Positions 13,618 through 21,878 of a stretch of 22,901 bases of DNA are shown here, piece after piece. Numbering within the stretch: the first letter of the stretch is position 1; the number at the start of each line of letters is the position of its first letter. The notes beneath the pieces were generated by a model, which did no database searches, had not been told where the DNA came from, and saw only the letters and a list, made by a program, of their open reading frames with translations. The position numbers were made by a program, and so were the translations under genes. Origin of the DNA: Pseudomonadota bacterium (lineage in GTDB: Bacteria > Pseudomonadota > Alphaproteobacteria > Rhizobiales > Xanthobacteraceae); assembly GCA_023391175.1 (NCBI GenBank), contig JAEWBL010000557.1, forward strand, positions 1-22,901, written 5' to 3'.

Positions 13618-13649
13618 TCTCAGGCCGGCTTCATCTCAGGCCGGCTTCA
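13618..13649. repeat. 16-bp tandem duplication at the 3' end of the TusA-like gene
   Basis: The 16-bp unit at 13618-13633 is repeated exactly at 13634-13649. The right copy encodes the last codons and stop (…KPA-stop) of the minus-strand TusA-like gene; the left copy lies just beyond the stop. It is a recent slippage or duplication product with no effect on the protein. Confidence 0.75.
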
Positions 13650-13875
13650 CCAGCACGAACGTCAGGAGGCCGGCCTCGACCTCCTGCGTCTCCAGCACCG
13701 CGCCCGTCTCGTGGGCGAGGTGCGGAATGTCGATCACCGCCATGGGGTCCGTGCAGGTGACGACGAGCCGTGTGCCCGCCGCCGCCTGCGCCAGCGCCTT
13801 GCGGGTGCGCAAAGCGGGCAGGGGGCATTTCAGCCCCTTCAGATCCAGCGCGACGGTGACGGCGGCCGCCTTCAA
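13636..13875 (-). CDS. TusA-like sulfurtransferase protein
   Basis: A 79-residue protein in the TusA/SirA/YedF family. The hallmark [20 protein letters not shown] (residues 9-28) includes the persulfide-carrying Cys17 in the CPxP motif, followed by [18 protein letters not shown] and a final strand LLTFVLVKP. TusA proteins relay sulfur for tRNA thiolation, molybdenum cofactor or sulfur metabolism. No ATG fits the family's start. TTG at 13873-13875, overlapping the gltX stop, gives a normal length, and longer ATG starts would add Arg-rich nonsense. It is probably co-transcribed and translationally coupled with gltX. Confidence 0.8.
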   Translation of the reverse strand: MKAAAVTVALDLKGLKCPLPALRTRKALAQAAAGTRLVVTCTDPMAVIDIPHLAHETGAVLETQEVEAGLLTFVLVKPA

Positions 13876-15287
13876 GCCGCCTGATCCCGGAGCCGGCCGA
13901 GGCTCTCCTCGCGACCGAGCACGATCAGCACATCGAACACCGGAGGGGAGGTGGACTTGCCGGTGAGCGCGGCGCGCAGCGGCTGCGCCACGGCGCCGAG
14001 CTTCACGCCCTGCGCCTCCGCATACCCGCGCACCACGGCCTCGGTGGCGGCGGCGGTCCACTCCACGGCTTCCAGCAGCGGCACGAGCCGGCCGAGGTGG
14101 GCGCGGCCCTCGGCCGAGAGCAGGGTCGTCGCCTTCTCGTCCAGCGGGATGGGCCGCTCGACGAAGATGAAGTCGGCATTGTCGAGCAGTTCGACCAGGG
14201 TCTTCGCCCGCTCCTTCAGACCCGGCATGGCGGCGGCGAGCTGGGCACGGCGGGTGTCCGTCATGCGCGGCAGGCGATGCTCGGCGTCCGGCAGGTGGGG
14301 CAGCAGCGCGTCGATGGCGGCCAGCAGTTCGGCATCGCTGGAGGCACGCATGTAGTGGCCGTTGAGGCTTTCGAGCTTGGCGAAGTCGAAGCGCGCGGCC
14401 GAGCGGCCGACCTTGTCGAGGTCGAAGAATTCGACCATCTCGTCAGTGGAGAACACCTCCTGGTCGCCATGGCTCCAGCCGAGGCGCACCAGATAGTTGC
14501 GCAGCGCCGCCGGCAGATAGCCCATGTCGCGATAGGCATCGACGCCCAGCGCGCCGTGGCGCTTGGAGAGCTTGGCCCCGTCCGGCCCGTGGATGAGCGG
14601 AATGTGGGCCATGCGCGGCACGTCCCAGCCCAGCGCGCGATAGATCTGCGTCTGGCGGGCGGCGTTGGTGAGGTGGTCGTCGCCACGGATGATGTGGGTG
14701 ACGCCCATGTCGTGGTCGTCCACCACCACCGCCAGCATGTAGGTGGGCGTGCCGTCCGAGCGCAGCAGCACGAGGTCGTCGAGATCCTTGTTGGGGAAGG
14801 TCACGGTGCCCTGCACCATGTCTTCGATCACCGTCTCGCCCTCCTGCGGGGCGCGCAGGCGGATGACGGGAGCGCGGTCGGCCGGCGCCTCGGAGGGGTC
14901 GCGGTCGCGCCAGCGGCCGTCATAACGCGGCGGGCGGCCCTCCTTGCGGGCCAGCTCGCGCATCTCGTCCAGCTCCTGGGGCGTGGCGTAGCAGCGATAG
15001 GCGTTGCCTTTCGCCAGCATCTCCGCCACCGCGGCCTGATGCCGCTCGGCGCGGGCGAACTGGTAGATGGGATCGCCGTCCCAATCGATGCCGAGCCAGG
15101 AGAGGCCTTCAAGGATGGCGTCGATGGCTTCCTTGGTGGAGCGCTGGCGGTCCGTATCCTCGATGCGCAGCAGCATCTTGCCGCCGGTGTGGCGGGCATA
15201 GAGCCAGTTGAACAGCGCCGTGCGCGCCCCGCCGATATGCAGGAAGCCGGTGGGCGAGGGGGCGAAGCGGGTGACGATCTGCGACAT
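13872..15287 (-). CDS. gltX: Glutamyl-tRNA synthetase
   Basis: A 471-residue class I aminoacyl-tRNA synthetase that charges tRNA-Glu, and in many alphaproteobacteria also tRNA-Gln. The ATP-binding [16 protein letters not shown] (10-25, HIGG at 17-20) and the KLSKR loop (239-243) are intact. [10 protein letters not shown] (41-50) and the editing-free anticodon domain follow in normal order. ATG 15287 starts directly at the conserved [14 protein letters not shown]. The gene diverges from comEC, with a LexA box between them, and runs into the TusA-like gene. In many relatives gltA follows gltX; here the amidohydrolase and tRNA-Lys lie there. Confidence 0.97.
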   Translation of the reverse strand: MSQIVTRFAPSPTGFLHIGGARTALFNWLYARHTGGKMLLRIEDTDRQRSTKEAIDAILEGLSWLGIDWDGDPIYQFARAERHQAAVAEMLAKGNAYRCYATPQELDEMRELARKEGRPPRYDGRWRDRDPSEAPADRAPVIRLRAPQEGETVIEDMVQGTVTFPNKDLDDLVLLRSDGTPTYMLAVVVDDHDMGVTHIIRGDDHLTNAARQTQIYRALGWDVPRMAHIPLIHGPDGAKLSKRHGALGVDAYRDMGYLPAALRNYLVRLGWSHGDQEVFSTDEMVEFFDLDKVGRSAARFDFAKLESLNGHYMRASSDAELLAAIDALLPHLPDAEHRLPRMTDTRRAQLAAAMPGLKERAKTLVELLDNADFIFVERPIPLDEKATTLLSAEGRAHLGRLVPLLEAVEWTAAATEAVVRGYAEAQGVKLGAVAQPLRAALTGKSTSPPVFDVLIVLGREESLGRLRDQAA

Positions 15288-15349
15288 CGGGCGGGGCTCG
15301 GCGGGATTGGGTCCGCTTGGACGGAAGACGCGCGTGCGGCAGCCCTGCG

Positions 15350-15364
15350 GAACGCAAACCGAAC
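15350..15364 (-). promoter_or_regulatory. LexA (SOS) box between gltX and comEC
   Basis: GAACGCAAACCGAAC is an exact GAAC-N7-GAAC site (the reverse complement of GTTC-N7-GTTC). It lies 62 bp upstream of gltX and 94 bp upstream of comEC, in the 171-bp divergent gap. comEC is the likelier target. The spacer is less AT-rich than in the other two boxes. Confidence 0.55.
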
Positions 15365-15458
15365 CACATGGCGCGCGGGAGGCGCCCGTGTAGCATAGAG
15401 GCGGGGCACAAGGAACACGGGGCGGGCGCGGCCCGGACCGGCCCCTCGGCGGGCGGGG

Positions 15459-17693
15459 ATGGACGAGCGGGCCTCAGGCAGGGCGCGAGGGGGGCGGGGA
15501 GCCGCGGGCGCGCTCCCGGCGCTCTCCACGCGCGGTCTTATCCGCTTCGCCGACGTGTTGAAGGCACGCATCGCCCATGACGTCGCAGCCGAGGCGGCCT
15601 CGGGCCGGTTGATCCTGTGGCTGCCGGCCGCCTTTACCGCCGGCATCCTGCTCTATTTCGGCGCGTCCACCGAGCCATCGCTCGTCGCCAGTCTCGTCCT
15701 GGTGGCCGCATTTGCGGCGGCGGCCTTGGCTGCGCGGGCCCGGCCTGTGGTGTTCGGCATCGCCGCGGTGCTGCTCGCAACTGCAGCCGGTTTTGCGGCG
15801 GGCGGGGTGCGCACCGCGCTCATCGCCCACGAGATGATCGTGCCGCCCAAGGCCCCGGTGCGCCTGTCCGGCTTCATCGAGCGGGTCGAGCGGCGGACCA
15901 CGGGCGACCGCATCCTGCTGCGGCTTGATGGAGACGCCGTGCGTGGGCTCGCCAACGCCCCGGCGCTGGTGCGGCTCTCGCTCCGCAAGGACTGGGCGCC
16001 GCCGGTGGGCAGCCATGTAACGCAGCTGGCGCAATTGCTGCCGCCCTCCGGCCCCGCCATGCCGGGCGCCCACGATTTCGGCCGCGCGCCCTGGTTTCAG
16101 GGCATCGGCGCCATCGGCTACGGGCTCGGCCGGCCGAAGGCGGCGCCGCCGCGCGACCCGCCTCTGTCCGTGCGCCTCGCCATGGGGCTGGACGGGGTGA
16201 GGCAGAGCCTCTCGAACCGGATCCGCGCCTCGCTCTCCGGCGTCCCGGCCGAAGTGGCGGTGGCGCTGGTCGCCGGCGACCGCTCCGGCATTCCGCGGGC
16301 GGTGGAGGAGAGCATGCGCGTCTCCGGCCTTTCGCACATCCTCTCCATCTCCGGCCTGCACATGGCGCTGGTGGCCGGCACCCTGTTCGCGCTGGCGCGG
16401 GGCCTGCTGGCGCTGGTGCCGGGGCTGGCGGTGTCATTGCCCATCAAGTCCATCGCGGCGTTGATCGCGCTTTCGGGCAGCGCCTTCTATCTCGTGCTGT
16501 CGGGCAATGACGTGCCGGCGCAACGCTCCTTTGTCATGACGGGGCTGGTGCTGGCGGGCGTGATGGTGGGGCGGCCGTCCCTGTCGCTGCGATCGGTGGG
16601 CGTCGCGGCGGTGGTGGTGCTGGCGCTGACGCCGGAAGCGGCGCTGGACCCGGGAACGCAGATGTCGTTTGCCGCCACCCTCGCCCTCGTCGCCGCCTAT
16701 GAGCGGCTCCAGCCCTTGCGGGCGATCCCCCGGCCGGATGGCATCGCCGGCGCGGTGGTCTCCTGGGTGGCTGTGCTGGTGGCGGGCACGGCGCTGACCT
16801 CGCTGGTGGCGGGGCTGGCGACGGCGCCCTATGGCATCTTCCATTTCCAGCGGGTCGCGCCCTATGGGCTTCTCGCCAACCTCGCCGCCATGCCCGCAGT
16901 TTCTTTCCTCGTGATGCCGGCCGGCCTTGCGGGCGTGCTGCTGATGCCGTTCGGCTGGGATCATCTCGCCTGGCCGGTGATGGGGCGCGGCATCGAGATC
17001 ATGACGGCGGTGTCCGACTGGGTGGGCACACTGCCGGGCGCCGACATCCGCGCCGCCTTCATCGGCACCGGGACGCTGCTGTGGCTCTCGCTCGCGCTGC
17101 TGGCCCTCTGCCTGCTGCGCGGCGTCCTCACCCTGGGGGCGCTGGCGCCCCTATGCCTCGCCGCGCTGGTGGCGGGCGCGCCTCTGAAGCCGGACCTCCT
17201 CATCGCGCCCGATGCCCAGACGGTAGCGGTGCGGATGCCGGACGGGCGGCTTTCGGTGCTCGGCGCCTCGGGCCAGAAACTCGTGGTGGAGCAGTGGCTG
17301 ACGCGGGAGGGCGACCGCCGCACGGCCGGAACGAAGGACCTTGCCGCCGGATTCACCTGCGATCCGCTCGGCTGCACCGCGCCGCTGCCCGGCGGCGGCA
17401 CTATCGCCATTTCGCGCCGCGCCGAAAGCCTGGAGGCCGACTGCCTGAACGCCCGTATGGTCGTCACCCGCGATCCGCCGCCCAAGACCTGCCCAGCAGA
17501 GGTGCTGACCCCGGCGAAACTTGCGCGGACAGGGACGCTCGCCTTCACCCTCCGCGACGGCGCGCTCCTCGCCGAATCCAGCCGCAAGGCTGGCGTATCC
17601 CGTCCATGGATGGCGGAGCTGCCACCGGAACCCATATCCGAGCCCGCCACCGCCGATGCCGGCGACCCTCAGGCGGATGCGACCGCGCCCTGA
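15459..17693 (+). CDS. comEC: ComEC/Rec2 family DNA uptake channel protein
   Basis: A 744-residue inner-membrane protein for passage of single-stranded DNA into the cytoplasm during natural transformation. Hydrophobic helices begin at about residue 52 ([18 protein letters not shown]). A DUF4131-like soluble region spans about 130-225 ([21 protein letters not shown]). The competence domain begins at about 263 ([17 protein letters not shown]) and includes the hallmark [14 protein letters not shown] (289-302), with many later membrane helices. The C-terminal metallo-beta-lactamase-like domain is absent or reduced: residues after about 575 lack an HxHxDH motif, as is usual for alphaproteobacterial homologues. 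ATG 15459 has a GGGG-rich ribosome site; the first 45 residues are low-complexity, so a later start is possible. The LexA box upstream suggests SOS control. Confidence 0.92.
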   Translation: MDERASGRARGGRGAAGALPALSTRGLIRFADVLKARIAHDVAAEAASGRLILWLPAAFTAGILLYFGASTEPSLVASLVLVAAFAAAALAARARPVVFGIAAVLLATAAGFAAGGVRTALIAHEMIVPPKAPVRLSGFIERVERRTTGDRILLRLDGDAVRGLANAPALVRLSLRKDWAPPVGSHVTQLAQLLPPSGPAMPGAHDFGRAPWFQGIGAIGYGLGRPKAAPPRDPPLSVRLAMGLDGVRQSLSNRIRASLSGVPAEVAVALVAGDRSGIPRAVEESMRVSGLSHILSISGLHMALVAGTLFALARGLLALVPGLAVSLPIKSIAALIALSGSAFYLVLSGNDVPAQRSFVMTGLVLAGVMVGRPSLSLRSVGVAAVVVLALTPEAALDPGTQMSFAATLALVAAYERLQPLRAIPRPDGIAGAVVSWVAVLVAGTALTSLVAGLATAPYGIFHFQRVAPYGLLANLAAMPAVSFLVMPAGLAGVLLMPFGWDHLAWPVMGRGIEIMTAVSDWVGTLPGADIRAAFIGTGTLLWLSLALLALCLLRGVLTLGALAPLCLAALVAGAPLKPDLLIAPDAQTVAVRMPDGRLSVLGASGQKLVVEQWLTREGDRRTAGTKDLAAGFTCDPLGCTAPLPGGGTIAISRRAESLEADCLNARMVVTRDPPPKTCPAEVLTPAKLARTGTLAFTLRDGALLAESSRKAGVSRPWMAELPPEPISEPATADAGDPQADATAP

Positions 17694-17714
17694 TGGAGGG
17701 GCTTCAAGAGGCGT

Positions 17715-17788
17715 CGGGGTGAGGGGCAACGCCTCTAAGAAAAAGCGCAGGCGCCCGTTGAGCGTGGACCGCCGCGCCCCTCACCCCG
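17715..17788. repeat. 13-bp inverted repeat between comEC and lexA
   Basis: A perfect 13-bp inverted repeat has arms at 17715-17727 (GGGGTGAGGGGC core) and 17776-17788 (GCCCCTCACCCC core). A smaller hairpin, GAGGCGT (17708-17714) with ACGCCTC (17729-17735), overlaps the left arm, and TCTCC-CGCA-GGAGA sits at 17796-17809. The GCCCCTCACCCC ... CTCCCGCAGGAG order resembles a dispersed intergenic palindrome of Hyphomicrobiales. It may also act as a bidirectional terminator for the convergent genes. Confidence 0.55.
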
Positions 17789-17817
17789 TTCCGGATCTCC
17801 CGCAGGAGAAATAAGGA

Positions 17818-18528
17818 TCAGTAGCGGCGCATCAGGCCGATGAGCCGGCCCTGGATGCGCACGCGGTCGGGCCCGAAGATGCGGGTCTCGTAGGCCGGAT
17901 TGGCAGCCTCCAGTGCGATGGAGGCGCCCTTCTTGCGCAGGCGCTTGAGGGTGGCTTCCTCGTCGTCCACCAGCGCGACGATGATGTCGCCGGTATCGGC
18001 GCTGTCGCATTTGCGGATCAGCACCGTGTCGCCGTCGAGGATGCCGGCCTCGATCATGCTGTCACCGCGGACCTCAAGGGCGAAGTGCTCACCGGAGCCC
18101 AGCATCTCGGGCGGGATGTTCAGCGTGTGGCTGCGGCTCTGGATGGCGGAGATGGGCGTGCCGGCGGCGATGCGGCCCATGACCGGCACCGAGACCACCT
18201 GGCCCGCCTCGTCGTCCTCCGGCACCGGACGGACCTTGCCGAGGCTGCCCTCGATGACCGACGGGGAAAAGCCGCGCCCTGCGGACCGGGCGGAGGCAAG
18301 GCCCGGCGCCACGCTGTCGGGCAGGCGCACCACTTCCAGCGCACGGGCGCGGTTGGGAAGGCGGCGGATGAAGCCGCGCTCTTCCAGAGCGGTGATGAGG
18401 CGGTGGATGCCGGACTTGGAGCGCAGGTCCAGCGCTTCCTTCATCTCGTCGAAGGAGGGTGGGACCCCGGTTTCCTTGAGCCGCTCATGGATGAAGCGCA
18501 GAAGGTCGTATTGCTTCCGAGTGAGCAT
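17818..18528 (-). CDS. lexA: LexA repressor, SOS response
   Basis: A 236-residue repressor of the DNA-damage regulon. Its N-terminal winged helix domain is [21 protein letters not shown] with [13 protein letters not shown] and [16 protein letters not shown]. The linker carries the self-cleavage site Ala122-Gly123 ([11 protein letters not shown]), and the peptidase domain supplies Ser157 (GDSMIEAGI) and Lys195 (EATLKRL). RecA filaments trigger self-cleavage. ATG 18528 fits the family start MLTRKQ; an in-frame ATG at 18627 would add 33 unrelated residues. The box GTTC-N7-GTTC at 18643-18657 predicts autorepression. moeA lies upstream on the same strand with a 156-bp gap that holds this control region. 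Confidence 0.97.
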   Translation of the reverse strand: MLTRKQYDLLRFIHERLKETGVPPSFDEMKEALDLRSKSGIHRLITALEERGFIRRLPNRARALEVVRLPDSVAPGLASARSAGRGFSPSVIEGSLGKVRPVPEDDEAGQVVSVPVMGRIAAGTPISAIQSRSHTLNIPPEMLGSGEHFALEVRGDSMIEAGILDGDTVLIRKCDSADTGDIIVALVDDEEATLKRLRKKGASIALEAANPAYETRIFGPDRVRIQGRLIGLMRRY

Positions 18529-18627
18529 TCCCTGGCCCCGTTCCTTGCACGCACCGCCCGGAAGCGGCGCTCTCGGCCGGTCCCGATTCAAGGCGCATCC
18601 AGCCCGGTGCGCCGCGAAACAAATCAT

Positions 18628-18657
18628 GAACAGTCTTTATCTGTTCCTTTTGTGTTC
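18628..18657 (-). promoter_or_regulatory. lexA promoter region with SOS box
   Basis: GTTCCTTTTGTGTTC (18643-18657) is an exact GTTC-N7-GTTC LexA box, 114 bp upstream of the lexA start. GAACAG (18628-18633) and CTGTTC (18641-18646) form an adjoining palindrome that shares the left GTTC, so a second, inverted binding geometry is possible. Confidence 0.75.
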
Positions 18658-18684
18658 CGCAAGTGGTGAAGGCCCCGTTAACGC

Positions 18685-19899
18685 TCAATCGTCGAAGGGA
18701 ATAATCTCGCAGGGGTCGCCGACGCGCCCCGCGGGCGCGAAGGGTGGGCGCACCAGAAGGCAGTCGGCGGCGGAGAGAATGCTCAGCATGGCGCTGTCCT
18801 GCGAGGCGCAGGGAATGGCGTGGATCGAGCCATCCGCGCGCCGGTCGAGGGTGGCGCGCATGAAATCCCGCCGCACATCATTGGGCGGCAGGTCGGCCGC
18901 GAGGCGCGCCGGCACGGTCTCGGGGCCGGGGCGGGAATCACCCTGCAGAGCGCGGATGAGGGGGACGAGGTAGACCATCCCGCAGACGTGGGAGGACACC
19001 GGGTTACCCGGCAGCCCCAGCACCCGCACGGCGCCGCGATGGCCGAACATCAGCGGCTTTCCGGGGCGCAGCGCGATCTTGTGCACCGAGAGGTCCACCC
19101 CCTCGGCCTTCAGCGCCGGTGCCATCAGGTCATGATCGCCCACGGAGGCGCCACCGGAGGAGACCACGAGATCGAATTCGCCGGAGAGCGCGCGCGCCAC
19201 CACGGCGCGGATGGCCGCGAGGTCGTCCTTGATGAGGCCGAGGTCGGTCACATCGGCACCGGCGCGGCGGGCGAGTTCGGCGAGGCCGAAGGCATTGGAG
19301 ACGACGATCTCGCTGTCGTTGCCGGTGCCCTGGCCGGGCAGCACCAGTTCGTCGCCGGTCTGCAGCAGGGCGACGCGCGGGCGGCGCGCGACCGGCACTG
19401 TCGCATGGTCCATGGCGGCGGCGAGCATGATGTCGCGGCCGGTCATGCGCCGGCCGGCGAACAGTCCGGGTGCGCTTTCTGAAAAATCGCAGCCGCGCTT
19501 GCGGACGTTACGGAGCGCGGCAGTCGGGGCGGTGGTGGTGATGGTGTCGCCGTCGCGGGTGACGTTTTCCTGGATCACCACCGTGTCGGCGCCCTCAGGC
19601 ACGACGGCCCCGGTGAAGATGCGTATGGACTGCCCGGCGGCCACCACACCCGCGAAGGGGCGCCCGGCAGCGGACTCGCCGATGACGGTGAGGTGCGCGG
19701 GCGTCTCGGCGATGTCGGCGCCGCGCACGGCGTAGCCGTCCATGGCCGACATGTCGGCGGGGGGCTGGGTGCGGCGGGCCGCGAGATCGCGCGCCAGCAC
19801 GCGGCCGGCCGCCGCCTGCACCGGCACATCCTCGACGCCGAGCGCGACGACGCCCTCAGTGATGAGCGCGGTGGCCTCCTCGACGGTCATGAGCGCCAT
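18685..19899 (-). CDS. moeA: Molybdopterin molybdenumtransferase
   Basis: A 404-residue protein that inserts molybdate into adenylylated molybdopterin, the last step of molybdenum cofactor synthesis, in the cytosol. Diagnostic segments are PPADMSAMDGYAVRG (46-60), IFTGAVVPEGADTVVIQE (about 93-110), LQTGDELV (family 'TGDEL'), VVSSGGASVGDHD (the MoaB/Mog-like domain) and LPGNPVSS near the C-terminal third. ATG 19899 (MALMTVEEA) matches the family start. It lies 51 bp downstream of moaC and is probably co-transcribed with it. Confidence 0.96.
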   Translation of the reverse strand: MALMTVEEATALITEGVVALGVEDVPVQAAAGRVLARDLAARRTQPPADMSAMDGYAVRGADIAETPAHLTVIGESAAGRPFAGVVAAGQSIRIFTGAVVPEGADTVVIQENVTRDGDTITTTAPTAALRNVRKRGCDFSESAPGLFAGRRMTGRDIMLAAAMDHATVPVARRPRVALLQTGDELVLPGQGTGNDSEIVVSNAFGLAELARRAGADVTDLGLIKDDLAAIRAVVARALSGEFDLVVSSGGASVGDHDLMAPALKAEGVDLSVHKIALRPGKPLMFGHRGAVRVLGLPGNPVSSHVCGMVYLVPLIRALQGDSRPGPETVPARLAADLPPNDVRRDFMRATLDRRADGSIHAIPCASQDSAMLSILSAADCLLVRPPFAPAGRVGDPCEIIPFDD

Positions 19900-19951
19900 G
19901 GCGCGGCTCCCTCACTCTGCACGTGCTGTCGGGTCATGGTGGCGGGCCGGC

Positions 19952-20440
19952 TCAGGCCGCCCCGGTCTCGGCGCGGAAATGGCCGCTGCGGCCGCCGGAT
20001 TTCTCCAGCAGGCGGATACCTTCAATCCGCATGCCACGGTCGGCGGCCTTGGCCATGTCGTAGATGGTGAGGCAGGCGACGGAGACGGCGGTCAGCGCCT
20101 CCATCTCCACGCCGGTCTGGCCCGTCACCTTGGCGCGGGCGGTGACGCGAAGGCCGGGCAGGGCGGGATCGGGGACAACCTCCACCTCTACCTTGGTCAG
20201 CATCAGGGGATGGCAGAGGGGGATCAGCTCATGGGTGCGCTTGGCGGCCATGATGCCGGCGATGCGCGCCACGCCCAGCACATCGCCCTTCTTGGCGTTG
20301 CCGGAGAGGATGAGGTCCAGCGTCTCGCGCGCCATCGCCACGCGGCCCTCGGCCAGCGCCTCGCGGGTGGTCGCATCCTTGTCGGACACGTCCACCATGC
20401 GGGCGGCGCCCTGTTCGTCGATATGGGTCAGGCTGGCCAT
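19952..20440 (-). CDS. moaC: Cyclic pyranopterin monophosphate synthase
   Basis: A 162-residue enzyme that, with MoaA, converts GTP to cyclic pyranopterin monophosphate, the first stage of molybdenum cofactor synthesis. Conserved signatures are [14 protein letters not shown] (15-28), [18 protein letters not shown] (62-79, Lys67 and His77), [20 protein letters not shown] (110-129) and [10 protein letters not shown] (144-153). Length and start ([11 protein letters not shown]) are normal. moeA follows 51 bp on. Confidence 0.97.
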   Translation of the reverse strand: MASLTHIDEQGAARMVDVSDKDATTREALAEGRVAMARETLDLILSGNAKKGDVLGVARIAGIMAAKRTHELIPLCHPLMLTKVEVEVVPDPALPGLRVTARAKVTGQTGVEMEALTAVSVACLTIYDMAKAADRGMRIEGIRLLEKSGGRSGHFRAETGAA

Positions 20441-20509
20441 GGACGTCGCGGTCTTCCCCGGAATCGATCTGAGGTTGGGGAAGATGGCGTCCGCGGCGGC
20501 GCCTGTCCA

Positions 20510-20532
20510 CCGCCGCAGGAACAGGGCGGCGG
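20510..20532 (-). terminator. GC hairpin after the DUF2147 gene
   Basis: CCGCCGC (20510-20516) pairs with GCGGCGG (20526-20532) across a 9-base loop, 28 bp past the DUF2147 stop. No clear U-run follows, so it may only attenuate transcription into moaC. Confidence 0.35.
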
Positions 20533-20560
20533 AAAGGCTGTGTTGCCGGCGTTGGCTGGA

Positions 20561-20980
20561 TCAGCGCAGGCGGGTCCAGACCTGCGTCTTGCACAGCGGC
20601 ACCACCACGCAGCCGCGCAGCTTCAGGGTGTTGTCGCCATCCATGGTGATGGTGCCTGAATAGGTCTTGCCGTCCTCGGCGTTGTAGATGCTGCCGCCGG
20701 TCCATTCCTGCGGGCCGCCGGAGAAGCCGGTGAGGATGGTGAGGCCCTTCAGCGCCCGGCCGCGCAGCGAGGCGTTGGAATTGTTCACGTCCTTCAGCGC
20801 CGGATCGGCCTTCAGCCCCTCGGAGGAGACGAGGCGGCCGCAGAGGCTGGCGCCGCACTTGGAGATTTCCACCTGCCCGCTGCGGGTGGGGGTCTGCCAC
20901 AGGCCGGTCGGGTCCGCGGCGAAAACAGGCGTGGCGATAAGGCTGGCGGCGGCAAGCGCCACGCAAAGAAACGTCTTCAT
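20561..20980 (-). CDS. Secreted DUF2147 family protein
   Basis: A 139-residue protein with a signal peptide, MKTFLCVALAAASLIATPVFA, cut before ADPTGLW. The mature part shows the DUF2147 pattern: GLWQTPTRSGQVEISKCG, LCGRLVS, NASLRGRALKGLTILTGF, EWTGGSIYNAEDGKTYSGTI and a closing GCVVVPLCKTQVWTR. Four cysteines (two in KCGASLCG, two in GCVVVPLC) could form disulfides. The function of these periplasmic beta-rich proteins is not established. ATG 20980, after GGGAGG, gives a clean signal peptide; an upstream ATG at 21028 is not needed. Its insertion separates trpC from moaC, genes usually adjacent in relatives. Confidence 0.88.
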   Translation of the reverse strand: MKTFLCVALAAASLIATPVFAADPTGLWQTPTRSGQVEISKCGASLCGRLVSSEGLKADPALKDVNNSNASLRGRALKGLTILTGFSGGPQEWTGGSIYNAEDGKTYSGTITMDGDNTLKLRGCVVVPLCKTQVWTRLR

Positions 20981-21049
20981 GAAGCTTTTCCTCCCGTGAG
21001 GCACCAGCCCGCGCAGGGGCCGGTGCATGCGGCCTCTTGTCGGGCCACC

Positions 21050-21084
21050 TCACGTATTAAGGCGTAACTTCACGTATACGGCAA
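21050..21084 (-). promoter_or_regulatory. Candidate promoter of the DUF2147 gene with direct repeats
   Basis: On the minus strand TTGCCG (21079-21084) is followed after exactly 17 bp by CTTAAT (21056-21061), four of six matches each to the -35 and -10 consensus. TCACGTAT occurs on the plus strand at 21050-21057 and 21070-21077, 20 bp apart (two helical turns), overlapping the promoter, which suits a regulator binding one face. Confidence 0.4.
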
Positions 21085-21086
21085 GC

Positions 21087-21878
21087 CTAGCTGGCGAGGA
21101 GCTGGCACGTCGCGGATGCGACATCCTCCTGCCGCATCAGGCTCTCGCCCACCAGGATGGTGCCGATGCCCACCTGTGCCAGCCGCGCCACGTCGGCCGG
21201 CGTGAAGATGCCGCTCTCGCCGATGACGATGCGGTCCTTCGGCACGCGGGGCGCGAGGCGTTCCGAGGTTTCCAGCGTGGTCTCGAACGTGCGCAGGTTG
21301 CGGTTGTTGATGCCGATGAGCCGGCAGGGCAGCGCCAGCGCGCGGTCCAGCTCGGCGTCGTCATGGACTTCCACGATGGCGTCCATGCCGTAGGCGGCGG
21401 CCGCGTCGGCGAGGTCGCGGGCGAGGGCGTCGTCCACCCCGGCCATGATGATGAGGATGCAGTCCGCCCCCCAGGCGCGGGCCTCCGCCACCTGATAAGT
21501 GTCGTACATGAAGTCCTTGCGCAGCACCGGCAGGCTCACCGCCGTGCGGGCGGCCTTCAGATAGTCCGGCGCGCCCTGGAAGGAGGGCGTGTCCGTGAGC
21601 ACCGAGAGGCAGGTGGCGCCGCCGCGCTGGTAGGCGCGGGCGAGCGAAGGCGGGTCGAAGTCCGCGCGGATCAGGCCCTTGGAGGGGCTGGCCTTCTTGA
21701 TCTCGGCGATCAGCGCAGTGCGGCCTTCGGACAGGCTCTGCTCGATAGCCCCGGCGAAGGGGCGCACGCGCGGCGCGCAGCGGGCCGCGGCCTCGATCTC
21801 GGCGAGCGGCCGGGCCTTCTTCGCGGCGGCGATTTCCTCGCGCTTGTAGGCCTCGATCTTGGTGAGGATGTCGCTCAT
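21087..21878 (-). CDS. trpC: Indole-3-glycerol phosphate synthase
   Basis: A 263-residue TIM-barrel enzyme of tryptophan synthesis that closes the indole ring of CdRP. Conserved residues are visible in [11 protein letters not shown] (58-68), [12 protein letters not shown] (119-130, Lys121), [10 protein letters not shown] and GESGI. The start [16 protein letters not shown] is typical, and ATG 21878 overlaps the trpD stop by ATGA, so the two are translationally coupled. Confidence 0.97.
   Translation of the reverse strand: MSDILTKIEAYKREEIAAAKKARPLAEIEAAARCAPRVRPFAGAIEQSLSEGRTALIAEIKKASPSKGLIRADFDPPSLARAYQRGGATCLSVLTDTPSFQGAPDYLKAARTAVSLPVLRKDFMYDTYQVAEARAWGADCILIIMAGVDDALARDLADAAAAYGMDAIVEVHDDAELDRALALPCRLIGINNRNLRTFETTLETSERLAPRVPKDRIVIGESGIFTPADVARLAQVGIGTILVGESLMRQEDVASATCQLLAS

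Noticed and set aside
14097..15398. 433-residue plus-strand frame opposite gltX
   Set aside because: Antisense of an intact glutamyl-tRNA synthetase gene; rich in Gly, His and Arg with no motif.
18529..18627. 33-residue N-terminal extension of LexA
   Set aside because: The family starts MLTRKQ at 18528, and the extension would begin right beside the LexA box.
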